Assembly: GCF_021602155.1 (NCBI RefSeq)
Contig: NZ_BQHY01000022.1
Span: forward strand, 1-64,000
DNA length: 64,000 bases
Reading direction: 5' to 3'
DNA from: Pseudomonas parakoreensis
GTDB lineage: Bacteria > Pseudomonadota > Gammaproteobacteria > Pseudomonadales > Pseudomonadaceae
Shown here one piece after another: positions 34,553-43,704 of the stretch. How positions within the stretch are numbered: position 1 is the first letter of the stretch; every line of letters begins with the position of its first letter. The notes below the pieces were generated by a model that was not told the DNA's origin, made no database searches, and saw only the letters and a list, made by a program, of their open reading frames with translations. Made by a program: the position numbers and the translations under genes.

Positions 34553-35410
34553 TCATGCGGTGCGGCGGATACCCAACCGGCTGATCCATACGGCCGCCAG
34601 AATGACACTCCCGCCAAGCAAAAGCCTTCCCAGTTCCTCATGCTGATTCCAGATCAGCAGATTCAGCAGCAGCCCCACCGGCACATGCAGGTTGTTCATC
34701 ACCGCCAGCGTGCCACCGTTGACCATGCACGCGCCCTTGTTCCACCAGTACATGCCCAGCGCGGTGGAGACCAGGCCGAGGAACACCAGCACGCCCCATT
34801 GCAGCGGCGCTTCGGGCAGGAAGTTGGCTTTACCGAACAGCAGAAACGCCGGCAACACCACCGCCAGAGCCCCGAGGTAGAAGAAGCCGAAACGCCGGTA
34901 ATGCGGCAGGTCGCTCGGGTGTTTCGCCACCAGATGCTTGTACAGCACCTGGCCGGCGGCGTAGGTGAAGTTGGCCAGTTGCAGCAACAGGAAACCCATG
35001 AAGAAATCCGGGTTGATCCGATCAAAACGAATCACTGCCGCACCGCCCACCGCTACCAATGCAGCGACCAGCGCCCATGGATTGAAGCGGCGGTTCAACG
35101 CATCTTCGATCAACGTCACATGCAACGGTGTGAGGATGGTGAACAGCAGCACCTCCGGCACCGTCAGCACGCGGAAGCTCAGGTACAGGCAGACATAGGT
35201 GATGCCGAACTGCAACGCGCCGATCAGCAGCATGCCGCGCATGAACGCCGGTTCCACCGAACGCCAGCGGGTCAACGGAATGAACACCAGCCCGGCCAGC
35301 ACCACGCGCACCAGCACCGCGAAGTAGCTGTCGACATGCCCGGCGAGGTACTCGCCGATCAGACTGAAGGAAAACGCCTGGATCAGCGTGACAAAAAGTA
35401 GATAGCCCAT
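34553..35410 (-). CDS. DMT transporter, YigM-like (putative biotin or carboxylate importer)
   Basis: Inner-membrane EamA protein of 285 aa with ten hydrophobic segments. Segments such as GEYLAGHVDSYFAVLVRV, LQWGVLVFLGLV and MNNLHVPVGLLLNLLIW closely resemble E. coli YigM, a biotin transporter. Pseudomonas homologues are usually labelled carboxylate/amino acid/amine transporters, so the biotin role is a reasonable but unproven inference. The ribosome site is GAGG before ATG 35410. Confidence 0.85.
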   Translation of the reverse strand: MGYLLFVTLIQAFSFSLIGEYLAGHVDSYFAVLVRVVLAGLVFIPLTRWRSVEPAFMRGMLLIGALQFGITYVCLYLSFRVLTVPEVLLFTILTPLHVTLIEDALNRRFNPWALVAALVAVGGAAVIRFDRINPDFFMGFLLLQLANFTYAAGQVLYKHLVAKHPSDLPHYRRFGFFYLGALAVVLPAFLLFGKANFLPEAPLQWGVLVFLGLVSTALGMYWWNKGACMVNGGTLAVMNNLHVPVGLLLNLLIWNQHEELGRLLLGGSVILAAVWISRLGIRRTA

Positions 35411-35474
35411 GGTCGCCTCTGTTTCGAATGGCGGCGACGATAGCCGGTTTTACATTCCGCAACCAACACAAAAT

Positions 35475-35560
35475 CCCCTGTAGGAGCTGCCGCAGGCTGC
35501 GATCTTTTGATTGTAAAAAACAACATCAAAAGATCGCAGCCTGCGGCAGCTCCTACAGGG
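35475..35560. repeat. REPIN, TAGGAGC ends outward
   Basis: Two inverted copies with perfect GTAGGAGCTGCCGCAGGCTG arms, between the YigM-like start and the azoR terminator. Confidence 0.9.
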
Positions 35561-35588
35561 AGAGCAGTGAATCAGAGAAATCCCAGAC

Positions 35589-35627
35589 AAAAAAAAGCCC
35601 GATCTCGCTAAAGCGTTCAATCGGGCT
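35589..35627 (-). terminator. Rho-independent terminator of azoR
   Basis: On the minus strand, AGCCCGAT and ATCGGGCT enclose an inner CGCT/AGCG stem and are followed by a run of eight T. Confidence 0.88.
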
Positions 35628-35735
35628 ACAGCACTCAGGAGCAACAAGTGCAAAGGGAGGTTCGATGCGCGTAGAGCCTTGAAGGAGTTGCGCCAGGTCA
35701 CTTAAACAAGCGGCGATTATCTGGCGATTAACCCA

Positions 35736-36335
35736 TCAAGCGACTTGGGACAGTTTGGCGTTGGCCTGATTCAAGCCCTTCTCCTGGAAGTCGCCGCCCA
35801 GATTCATGCCTTCGGCGTGAATGAAGGTCACGTCGTGGATGCCGATGAAGCCCATGACTTGGCGCAGGTACGGTTCCTGATGGTCGGCCGGGCCGCCGGC
35901 GTAGATCCCGCCGCGAGCGGTAAGTACGTAGGCACGTTTGCCGCTGAGCAGGCCTTGCGGGCCGGTTTCGGTGTACTTGAAGGTCACACCGGCACGCAGC
36001 ACGTGGTCGAGCCAGGCTTTCAGAGTGCTCGGGATCGCGAAGTTGTACATCGGCGCTGCCATCACCAATACGTCGGCGGCCAGCAACTCCTCGGTCAATT
36101 CGTTGGAGCGGTCCAGCGACGATTGTTCGTCGGCGTTGCGCTGCTCGGCAGACTTCATCCAGCCGCCCAGCAGATTGGCGTCCAGGTGGGGTACCGGGTT
36201 CACGGCGAGGTCACGCACGGTGATCTGATCGTTGGGGTGCGCGGACTTCCACTGGCTGATGAAGGTCTGGGTCAGTTGACGGGAAACCGAGTCTTGCTGG
36301 CGGGCGCTGCTTTCGATGATCAGAACGCGGGACAT
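35736..36335 (-). CDS. azoR: FMN-dependent NADH:quinone oxidoreductase / azoreductase
   Basis: Flavodoxin-fold enzyme of 199 aa that reduces quinones and azo compounds with NADH and FMN. It has the AzoR opening VLIIESSARQQDSVSRQLT, the phosphate-binding segment, and MAAPMYNFAIPSTLKAWLDHVLRAG and LTARGGIYAGG around the flavin. Length matches the family. GGAG precedes ATG 36335. A terminator follows. Confidence 0.92.
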   Translation of the reverse strand: MSRVLIIESSARQQDSVSRQLTQTFISQWKSAHPNDQITVRDLAVNPVPHLDANLLGGWMKSAEQRNADEQSSLDRSNELTEELLAADVLVMAAPMYNFAIPSTLKAWLDHVLRAGVTFKYTETGPQGLLSGKRAYVLTARGGIYAGGPADHQEPYLRQVMGFIGIHDVTFIHAEGMNLGGDFQEKGLNQANAKLSQVA

Positions 36336-36460
36336 GGTGTGTAGTCTCCATCCGAGAATGTTGTAGGTCGATGGAGTGAAGGTTAAACAGGGTTGTATCG
36401 ATGAAAAAGCGCAAATAATTGCTGCAAAGCATCGAATAATTCGTTTAGATGCAGTTTGTA

Positions 36461-36557
36461 CCCTGTGGGAGCGAGCTTGCTCGCGAAGGCGGCGGGTCAG
36501 CCTGAGAAGGTGTCGACTGACACTACGCCTTCGCGAGCAGGCTCGCTCCCACAGGGC
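36461..36557. repeat. Inverted repeat, GTGGGAGCGAGCTTGCTCGCGAA type
   Basis: Two inverted copies of the TGTGGGAGCGAGCTTGCTCGC element upstream of azoR and just after the convergent end of the 104-aa gene. Confidence 0.86.
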
Positions 36558-36563
36558 TCGGTG

Positions 36564-36878
36564 TTATTTCGGGCTGCAGCTCAAATCGATGCGCAGCCTG
36601 ATGATCTCGCGAGAGAACTTGGCCGTGGCGTTCGTATGCTTGCGGGCCGGGACTTCGATGTTGCGCGTACGTGGCGCTTCCGGGCCATTGTTGAAAACGG
36701 CTTTGCAGACGGCATCGACATCACCGAAGTTGACCACTTTTATGGAGCCGATGTCCTTGTCGGTGTCATAGGTTTCGTAGTCGATCTTCAAGCCATTGAG
36801 ATTTTTCTGCACATCGATCGGGTAAGCAAACGCTGGCAGCGGCAGCAGCGCCAGCAACACACAACAGAATTTTTTCAT
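36564..36878 (-). CDS. Small exported hypothetical protein (104 aa)
   Basis: A signal peptide (CCVLLALLPLPAFA) precedes an 85-residue mature part with two cysteines and a strand-rich pattern (IDVQKNLNGLKIDYETYDTD). GGAG precedes ATG 36878. Function not recognised. It lies between azoR and a LysR gene and is divergent from the latter. Confidence 0.72.
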   Translation of the reverse strand: MKKFCCVLLALLPLPAFAYPIDVQKNLNGLKIDYETYDTDKDIGSIKVVNFGDVDAVCKAVFNNGPEAPRTRNIEVPARKHTNATAKFSREIIRLRIDLSCSPK

Positions 36879-36927
36879 TCGCCAGTCTCCATGAGGGATG
36901 GCCAGCTTAGGACAAGAGGAGCTATTG

Positions 36928-37851
36928 ATGAAAGCGCCCCGCGTGACCCTTGATCAATGGCGAACATTGCAGGCCGTGGTCGATCACGGCGGCTTCGCCC
37001 AAGCCGCCGAGGCACTGCACCGTTCGCAATCGTCGGTGAGTTACACCGTCGCCCGCATGCAGGACCAGCTCGGCGTGCCCTTGCTGCGCATTGACGGGCG
37101 TAAGGCGGTACTCACCGAAGCCGGTGGCGTATTGTTGCGCCGCTCGCGGCAACTGGTGAAACAGGCCAGCCAACTGGAAGACCTCGCCCACCACATGGAG
37201 CAAGGTTGGGAGGCCGAGGTGCGGCTGGTGGTCGATGCGGCCTACCCGAGCGCACGCATCGTCCGGGCGCTGACCGCGTTCATGCCGCAAAGTCGTGGCT
37301 GCCGCGTGCGCCTGCGCGAGGAGGTGTTGTCGGGGGTCGAAGAAGTGCTGCTGGAAGGCGTGGCCGATCTGGCGATCACCGGTCTGAGCATTCCCGGCTA
37401 TCTCGGTGCGGAATTGAGCGATGTCGAGTTTGTTGCCGTCGCCCACCCGGACCACGCCTTGCATCGGCTCAATCGCGAACTGAGCTTCCAGGATCTGGAA
37501 ACCCAGATGCAAGTGGTGATTCGCGACTCCGGGCGCCAGCAGCCACGCGACGTCGGCTGGCTGGGTGCCGAACAGCGCTGGACGGTCGGCAGCCTTGCCA
37601 CTGCCGCAACGTTCGTCAGCAGCGGCCTGGGTTTCGCCTGGTTGCCCCGACACATGATCGAACGTGAATTGAAGGAAGGCACGCTCAAGCTGCTACCGTT
37701 GGTTCAGGGCGGCAGCCGCAACCCGAGTTTCTATCTCTACTCGAACAAGGACAAACCGCTGGGCCCGGCGACACAAATCCTCATCGAACTGCTGCGCACC
37801 TTCGACACCTTGCCGCTGGACGCACCGTTCGCCGCCCCCGAACAAGCCTGA
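36928..37851 (+). CDS. LysR-family transcriptional regulator
   Basis: A 307-aa regulator with an N-terminal helix-turn-helix (TLQAVVDHGGFAQAAEALHRSQSSV) and a substrate-binding domain. GAGGAG precedes ATG 36928. It starts close to the divergent exported-protein gene, and azoR is beyond that, so either may be a target. The following hydrolase starts 14 bases after its stop and may be cotranscribed. Confidence 0.9.
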   Translation: MKAPRVTLDQWRTLQAVVDHGGFAQAAEALHRSQSSVSYTVARMQDQLGVPLLRIDGRKAVLTEAGGVLLRRSRQLVKQASQLEDLAHHMEQGWEAEVRLVVDAAYPSARIVRALTAFMPQSRGCRVRLREEVLSGVEEVLLEGVADLAITGLSIPGYLGAELSDVEFVAVAHPDHALHRLNRELSFQDLETQMQVVIRDSGRQQPRDVGWLGAEQRWTVGSLATAATFVSSGLGFAWLPRHMIERELKEGTLKLLPLVQGGSRNPSFYLYSNKDKPLGPATQILIELLRTFDTLPLDAPFAAPEQA

Positions 37852-37865
37852 CACGGAGTTCACCG

Positions 37866-38669
37866 ATGGCGTATTTCGAGCACGAAGGTTGCAACCTGCA
37901 CTACGAGGCATATGGCCACGGTACGCCGTTGCTGCTGGTTCACGGGCTCGGCTCGAGCACCCTGGACTGGGAAATGCAGATTCCGGCGCTGTCGGCGCAT
38001 TACCGGGTGATCGTCCCGGATATACGCGGTCACGGTCGCTCGGACAAACCCCGCGAGCGCTACAGCATCGCCGGTTTCAGCGCTGACCTGCTGGCGTTGA
38101 TCGAGCACCTGAACCTCGGTCCGGTGCATTACGTCGGGCTGTCGATGGGCGGGATGATCGGTTTCCAGTTCGGTGTCGATCACCCTCACCTGCTCAAAAG
38201 CCTGACCATCGTCAACAGCGCCCCCGAAGTTAAACTCCGCAGCCGCGACGATTACTGGCAGTGGTTCAAACGCTGGAGCCTGATGCGTGTGCTGAGCCTG
38301 GCAACCATCGGCAAGTCGCTGGGCGGCAAACTTTTTCCAAAACCGGAACAGGCTGATTTGCGGCAGAAAATGGCCGAGCGCTGGGCAAAAAACGACAAAC
38401 GTGCTTATCTCGCCAGCTTCGATGCGATTGTTGGCTGGGGCGTTCAGGAACGACTTTCCCGGGTGACCTGTCCAACCCTCATCGTCACTGCCGACCGTGA
38501 CTACACACCGGTGGCGCTGAAAGAAACCTATGTAAAACTGCTGCCCGATGCGCGGCTGGTGGTCATCGCCGATTCGCGCCACGCCACCCCGCTCGATCAA
38601 CCCGAACGTTTCAATCAAACGCTGCTGGAGTTTCTCGCCGCAGCCGACATTCAATCTCAGGATCACTGA
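37866..38669 (+). CDS. Alpha/beta hydrolase
   Basis: Soluble 267-aa hydrolase. The nucleophile elbow is GLSMGG (Ser about residue 96), the oxyanion loop HGLGSS, and the likely His is in DSRHATPLDQPE. It fits the 3-oxoadipate enol-lactonase/haloperoxidase-like group, but no neighbour points to a pathway. Starts 14 bases after the LysR gene and ends 3 bases before ppiA. Confidence 0.87.
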   Translation: MAYFEHEGCNLHYEAYGHGTPLLLVHGLGSSTLDWEMQIPALSAHYRVIVPDIRGHGRSDKPRERYSIAGFSADLLALIEHLNLGPVHYVGLSMGGMIGFQFGVDHPHLLKSLTIVNSAPEVKLRSRDDYWQWFKRWSLMRVLSLATIGKSLGGKLFPKPEQADLRQKMAERWAKNDKRAYLASFDAIVGWGVQERLSRVTCPTLIVTADRDYTPVALKETYVKLLPDARLVVIADSRHATPLDQPERFNQTLLEFLAAADIQSQDH

Positions 38670-38672
38670 CCC

Positions 38673-39236
38673 ATGCTGAAAAAACTCGCCCTCGCCGCCG
38701 GCACTGTGCTGTTCGCTGCCAACCTGATGGCTGCCACGCCGGCAAAAGCGCCGCACGTGCTGCTGGACACCACCAACGGCCAGATCGAAATCGAACTGGA
38801 CCCGGTCAAGGCGCCGATCAGTACCAAAAACTTTCTGGATTACGTCAACAGCGGCTTTTACACCAACACCATTTTCCACCGCGTGATCCCGGGCTTCATG
38901 GCCCAGGGCGGCGGTTTCACGCCACAGATGCAGCAGAAAGAAACCAAGGCGCCGATCAAGAACGAAGCCAGCAACGGTCTGCATAACGTTCGCGGCACGC
39001 TGTCGATGGCACGCACCTCCAACCCTGATTCGGCCACCAGCCAGTTCTTCATCAACGTGGCCGACAACGCCTTCCTCGATCCGGGCCGTGACGCCGGTTA
39101 CGCGGTATTCGCCAAAGTGGTCAAAGGCATGGACGTGGTCGACATCATCGTCAACTCGCAAACCACCACCAAACAGGGCATGCAGAACGTGCCTTCCGAC
39201 CCTGTGATCATCAAGTCGGCCAAAGTCATCGACTAA
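38673..39236 (+). CDS. ppiA: Periplasmic peptidyl-prolyl cis-trans isomerase A (cyclophilin)
   Basis: Foldase of 187 aa that speeds proline isomerisation in the periplasm. A signal peptide ([17 protein letters not shown]) leads into a cyclophilin core with [25 protein letters not shown] and [10 protein letters not shown], holding the conserved Arg, Phe and Gln of the active site. It starts just after the hydrolase stop. Confidence 0.93.
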   Translation: MLKKLALAAGTVLFAANLMAATPAKAPHVLLDTTNGQIEIELDPVKAPISTKNFLDYVNSGFYTNTIFHRVIPGFMAQGGGFTPQMQQKETKAPIKNEASNGLHNVRGTLSMARTSNPDSATSQFFINVADNAFLDPGRDAGYAVFAKVVKGMDVVDIIVNSQTTTKQGMQNVPSDPVIIKSAKVID

Positions 39237-39324
39237 GCTGTACAGGGCGTTTCGAGCGGCGCAGGCCTGACGCCACGCCGCTCACACCGATAAAAGGAGA
39301 GCCCGGCCTCCGGGCGGTTATCTG

Positions 39325-41157
39325 ATGCTCTATCGCCGTTTCGAACAACTGATCGACATATTCCGCGATGCTCCGACGGCGGCTCCGCCCAATCGCGTGC
39401 TGCCCTTCTATACCTATTACCTGAAACAGGTCTGGCCGAGCTTTGCCGCTCTGTTGGTGGTCGGTCTGTTTGCTGCGTTGATCGAAGTGGCGCTGTTCAG
39501 TTACCTGAGCCGCATCATCGACTTGGCCCAAGGCACGCCCAACCCGAATTTCTTCAGCGACCACGCCCTCGAACTGACGTGGATGGTGGTGGTGGCGCTG
39601 GTACTGCGGCCGATCTTTTTCGGCCTGCACGACCTGCTGGTGCACCAGACCCTGAGCCCGGGGATGACCAGCATGATCCGCTGGCAGAATCACAGCTATG
39701 TGCTCAAACAGAGCCTGAATTTCTTCCAGAACGACTTCGCCGGGCGCATCGCCCAACGCATCATGCAGACCGGCAACTCGCTCCGTGACTCCGCCGTGCA
39801 AGCGGTCGACGCGCTGTGGCATGTGGTGATCTACGCGATCAGTTCGCTGGTGCTGTTCGCCGAAGCCGACTGGCGCCTGATGATCCCGTTGCTGACCTGG
39901 ATCGCCGCCTACATCGGCGCCCTGTATTACTTCGTGCCACGGGTCAAGGACCGCTCGGTGGAGGCCTCCGATGCGCGCTCGAAACTGATGGGGCGGATCG
40001 TCGACGGCTACACCAACATCGCCACGCTGAAGCTGTTTGCCCACACCAATTTCGAACAGCATTACGCCAGGGAAGCCATCGAGGAACAGACGGTCAAGGC
40101 GCAGATGGCCGGCCGCGTGGTGACCAGCATGGACGTGGCAATCACCGCCATGAACGGTCTGCTGATCGTCGGCACCACCGCGCTGGCGCTGTGGCTGTGG
40201 ACGCAGTCGTTGATCACGGTCGGCGCTATCGCGCTGGCTACGGGTCTGGTGATTCGCATCGTCAACATGTCCGGCTGGATCATGTGGGTGGTCACCGGCA
40301 TCTTCGAAAACATCGGCATGGTGCAGGACGGTCTGCAGACCATCTCACAACCGGTCAGCGTGACTGATCGCGAACAGGCCAAACCACTGGCGGTGGCCCG
40401 TGGCGAAGTGCGTTTCGAGCATGTGGATTTTCACTACGGAAAGAAGAAAGGCATCATCGGCGACCTCAACCTGACCATCAAACCCGGCGAGAAAATCGGT
40501 TTGATCGGGCCGTCCGGCGCCGGCAAATCGACGTTGGTCAACCTGCTGCTGCGCCTGTACGACGTCGAGGGTGGACGGATCCTGATCGATGGGCAGAACA
40601 TCGCCGAAGTCGGCCAGGAAAGCCTGCGCGCACGGATCGGCATGATCACGCAGGACACCTCCCTGCTGCACCGCTCGATCCGCGACAACTTGCTGTACGG
40701 CAAGCCTGACGCCACCGACGCCGAACTCTGGGATGCGGTGCACAAGGCTCGCGCCGACGAGTTCATTCCGTTGCTGTCGGACGCCGAGGGCCGCACCGGT
40801 TTCGATGCGCACGTCGGCGAGCGCGGGGTGAAGCTGTCCGGCGGCCAGCGCCAGCGCATCGCGATTGCCCGGGTGCTGCTCAAGGACGCGCCGATCCTGA
40901 TCATGGACGAAGCAACCTCGGCACTGGATTCGGAAGTCGAAGCAGCAATCCAGGAAAGCCTCGAAACCCTGATGCAAGGCAAAACCGTGATCGCCATCGC
41001 TCACCGCCTCTCGACCATCGCTCGCATGGATCGGCTGGTGGTGCTGGAAAACGGCAAGATCGCCGAGAGCGGCACCCACGCCGAATTGCTCGCCCATCGC
41101 GGGTTGTATGCGCGGTTGTGGGCGCACCAGACCGGAGGATTTGTCGGCATCGATTGA
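39325..41157 (+). CDS. ABC transporter, fused permease/ATP-binding protein
   Basis: Exporter half-transporter of 610 aa. About six membrane helices (residues 25-330) precede an ATPase domain with Walker A GPSGAGKST, signature KLSGGQRQR and Walker B ILIMDEATSALD, as in MsbA/multidrug exporters. It probably works as a homodimer. No neighbour suggests the substrate. A REP-like repeat and a terminator follow. Confidence 0.9.
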   Translation: MLYRRFEQLIDIFRDAPTAAPPNRVLPFYTYYLKQVWPSFAALLVVGLFAALIEVALFSYLSRIIDLAQGTPNPNFFSDHALELTWMVVVALVLRPIFFGLHDLLVHQTLSPGMTSMIRWQNHSYVLKQSLNFFQNDFAGRIAQRIMQTGNSLRDSAVQAVDALWHVVIYAISSLVLFAEADWRLMIPLLTWIAAYIGALYYFVPRVKDRSVEASDARSKLMGRIVDGYTNIATLKLFAHTNFEQHYAREAIEEQTVKAQMAGRVVTSMDVAITAMNGLLIVGTTALALWLWTQSLITVGAIALATGLVIRIVNMSGWIMWVVTGIFENIGMVQDGLQTISQPVSVTDREQAKPLAVARGEVRFEHVDFHYGKKKGIIGDLNLTIKPGEKIGLIGPSGAGKSTLVNLLLRLYDVEGGRILIDGQNIAEVGQESLRARIGMITQDTSLLHRSIRDNLLYGKPDATDAELWDAVHKARADEFIPLLSDAEGRTGFDAHVGERGVKLSGGQRQRIAIARVLLKDAPILIMDEATSALDSEVEAAIQESLETLMQGKTVIAIAHRLSTIARMDRLVVLENGKIAESGTHAELLAHRGLYARLWAHQTGGFVGID

Positions 41158-41188
41158 TCACAAAAAATCTGACTTTGTGAACTTTTTT

Positions 41189-41317
41189 GGCGAGGGAGCT
41201 TGCTCCCGCTCGACTGCGCAGCAGGCGCAAAGCCCGCCAACTGTGCGAGTCTGACACTACCGGTGCAGATAGTTTTGGGACAGCTTCGCTGTCCAGCGGG
41301 AGCAAGCTCCCTCGCCA
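41189..41317. repeat. Inverted repeat, GGCGAGGGAGCTTGCTCCCGCT type
   Basis: Arms TGGCGAGGGAGCTTGCTCCC at 41188-41207 and the complement at 41297-41317, with inner GACTGCGCAG and CTTCGCTGTC stems. This is another Pseudomonas intergenic palindrome type. Confidence 0.82.
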
Positions 41318-41334
41318 CGCAATGTTTGTCCGCC

Positions 41335-41379
41335 AAAAAACCGCCCCAGCCCGCCAACCATGGGCTCTGGCGGTTTTTT
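41335..41379 (+). terminator. Rho-independent terminator after the ABC gene
   Basis: AAAAAACCGCC pairs with GGCGGTTTTTT around an inner CCAGCCC/GGGCT-CTGG stem. The T-run on the plus strand fits ending of the ABC transporter transcript. The remaining 120 bases to aqpZ contain no ORF. Confidence 0.85.
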
Positions 41380-41507
41380 CATGTCTGCTGGCAATCCATC
41401 CAAAGCCTGCTGTACTCAGCCAAGGTTCCAGCACGGAACCTGTCGTAAATCTGCAAGGAAGCACAACTCGATACAGTCTCGATAGCACGCCTATCAAGGA
41501 CTCTCTC

Positions 41508-42203
41508 ATGTCTCTGTTCAAACGTTCAGTTACTGAGTTGTTGGGTACGTTCTGGCTGGTTCTGGGTGGATGCGGCAGTGCAGTGCTCGCTGCGTCTTCG
41601 CCCTTGGGCATTGGAGTGCTGGGGGTGGCCCTGGCGTTTGGTCTGACGGTGCTGACCATGGCGTTCGCCATTGGCCACATCAGCGGATGTCATCTCAACC
41701 CGGCCGTCTCGGTCGGTCTGTTCGTTGGCGGCCGGTTTCCGGCCAAAGAGTTGCCCGCCTATATCATCGCGCAGGTGCTCGGCGCGATTCTCGCCGCGGC
41801 GCTGATTGCGCACATTGCCAGCGGCAAGGAGGGTTTCGATATTGCCGCAGGTCTGGCCTCCAACGGGTATGGCGAACACTCACCGGGCAAATACTCGATG
41901 GCCGCAGGCTTTGTCACCGAGTTGGTGATGACCGCCATGTTCGTGATCATCATCCTCGGCGCTACCGACAAACGCGCTCCGGCGGGCCTTGCACCGATCG
42001 CCATCGGCCTGGGTCTGACGTTGATTCACCTGATCTCGATCCCGGTCACCAACACCTCGGTCAACCCGGCGCGCAGCACCGGGCCGGCGCTGATGGTCGG
42101 CGGCTGGGCGATCGCACAGTTGTGGATGTTCTGGGTCGCGCCGCTGCTGGGCGCGGTGGTGGGCGGCGGAATCTATCGCTGGCTGGGTAAAGAAGAAACC
42201 TGA
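41508..42203 (+). CDS. aqpZ: Aquaporin Z
   Basis: Water channel of 231 aa, the same length as E. coli AqpZ. Six membrane helices and both NPA motifs are present ([10 protein letters not shown] and [10 protein letters not shown]), with the water-selective filter surroundings. ATG 41508 fits the family N terminus ([20 protein letters not shown]). Stands alone. Confidence 0.95.
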   Translation: MSLFKRSVTELLGTFWLVLGGCGSAVLAASSPLGIGVLGVALAFGLTVLTMAFAIGHISGCHLNPAVSVGLFVGGRFPAKELPAYIIAQVLGAILAAALIAHIASGKEGFDIAAGLASNGYGEHSPGKYSMAAGFVTELVMTAMFVIIILGATDKRAPAGLAPIAIGLGLTLIHLISIPVTNTSVNPARSTGPALMVGGWAIAQLWMFWVAPLLGAVVGGGIYRWLGKEET

Positions 42204-42221
42204 AGGATGCCTGAGCTCCCT

Positions 42222-42299
42222 TTGTAGGAGCTGCCGAAGGCTGCGATCTTTTGACTTTTAAAGAGCAAAAGATCGCAGCCTCCGGCAGCTCCTACAGGG
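42222..42299. repeat. REPIN, TAGGAGC ends outward
   Basis: Two inverted GTAGGAGCTGCCG palindromes between the convergent aqpZ and acetyltransferase genes. Confidence 0.9.
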
Positions 42300-42301
42300 A
42301 T

Positions 42302-43426
42302 CTAGGTTTGACGGTAGGGCAAGGCAGTTTTTGCTTCTTCGGCATAGGCGAGGATGCCGGCACGTTCCTGTTTCAGAAAATCCTTCACCGCCGCTTTCAA
42401 CCCGGGATGGCGCAAGTAGTGCCACGAATGCGTGATCACCGGTTCAAAGCCGCGAATCAGTTTATGTTCACCCTGGGCACCCGCATCAAAGCGCTGGTAG
42501 CCGTGGGCGATCGCGTAATCCATGCCCTGATAGAAACACGTCTCGAAATGCAGCCGGTCAAACTCGGCCAGACATCCCCAATAGCGTCCATAGAAGCTGT
42601 CGCCCCCGACCAGACTGAAGGCCATCGCCACCGGCCGTGAACCCTGTCTGGCGAAGACCACCCGAATCGCCTGCGGCATCCGCGCAGCCAACAGACTGAA
42701 GAACTCGCGCGTCAGGTACGGCGCCTGTCGGCGCACGGCATAGGTGTTGGCATAGCAGGCGTAGACAAAATCCCATTGCGCCTCGTCCAGCTCACGCCCT
42801 TCCAGCCATTCGAACTCGAAGCCCTGCCCCGCCACTTGCTCGCGTTCCTTGCGCATCTGCTTGCGCTTGCGCGAGCTGAGCACGTCGAGAAAGTCCTGAA
42901 AGTCCCGGTAACCGCGATTCTGCCAGTGGTACTGACAGCCGATGCGTTGCAACCAGCCCGGTTGCTCGGCCATGGCGGCATCGGTGAACGGGTCGGTGAA
43001 ATTGATGTGGGCGCTGGAAAGTTCTTCGATTTCCAGATAACCCGGCAGGCTTTTGAGCAGTTCGAAGCCGTCCTCGACATTCGCCGCCAGCAGGCGCGGG
43101 CCACTGACTGGACTGAACGGCACCGCGGTCAGCAGCTTGGGGTAGTAATCGATCCCGGCGCGAGCGCAGGCATCAGCCCAACCGTGATCAAAGACGTACT
43201 CACCGTAGGAATGCCATTTGCGATAACCGGGCAGCGCGGCGATCAACCGATCGCCTTCAACATGCAGCAGATGCTCGGGTTGCCAGCCGGTGTGCGGGCC
43301 GACGCTGCCACTGTCTTCCAGTGCGCCGAGGAACGCATGGCGCAGAAACGGCTGGTTCTCGGGCACCAGCGCATCCCAGGTCGCGGGGGCGATTTCTGAC
43401 AGGTTTTGCAGACGTTGCAACGGCAT
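42302..43426 (-). CDS. GNAT/FemAB-like acyltransferase (DUF482 type)
   Basis: Cytoplasmic protein of 374 aa with the FemAB-like/DUF482 layout: an N-terminal half (WDALVPENQPFLRHAFLGALE) and a C-terminal GNAT-like fold with the RKRKQMRKEREQV and GHKL-region HGYQRFDAGAQGEHKLIRGF. Family members are described as peptidoglycan biosynthesis-related acyltransferases, but substrates are not settled. ATG 43426 is preferred, with GGAG 9 bases upstream, over an in-frame GTG at 43441. Confidence 0.85.
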   Translation of the reverse strand: MPLQRLQNLSEIAPATWDALVPENQPFLRHAFLGALEDSGSVGPHTGWQPEHLLHVEGDRLIAALPGYRKWHSYGEYVFDHGWADACARAGIDYYPKLLTAVPFSPVSGPRLLAANVEDGFELLKSLPGYLEIEELSSAHINFTDPFTDAAMAEQPGWLQRIGCQYHWQNRGYRDFQDFLDVLSSRKRKQMRKEREQVAGQGFEFEWLEGRELDEAQWDFVYACYANTYAVRRQAPYLTREFFSLLAARMPQAIRVVFARQGSRPVAMAFSLVGGDSFYGRYWGCLAEFDRLHFETCFYQGMDYAIAHGYQRFDAGAQGEHKLIRGFEPVITHSWHYLRHPGLKAAVKDFLKQERAGILAYAEEAKTALPYRQT

Positions 43427-43642
43427 CAACTGGCTCTCCACATCTTGGCGTCAAAGCCCCGCGAGTATCGCTGATCAGCTTCCATTGCACACGCTCATTC
43501 GGGCGACAGTGCTCTGGCTCGATAGTTCACGAGGACTTTGCATCGTCATCGACATGACATCACTTAGCCACTGCTCTGTCATAAACCATCGCGATACTCG
43601 CTCCTGTTTTTAGAGCGCCGGGTTCTACCCGGACACTGTTTT

Positions 43643-43658
43643 CCGACGTGCGCGTCGG
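43643..43658 (+). promoter_or_regulatory. 5'-leader hairpin of the porin gene
   Basis: CCGACG-TGCG-CGTCGG is a perfect 6-base-pair hairpin about 47 bases before the porin ATG. It could stabilise the mRNA or control translation; nothing more can be read from it. Confidence 0.35.
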
Positions 43659-43704
43659 TGTGCCCAGGATGGTTCAGCCATCCCTCTCATCTTCGGAGAT
43701 TGCT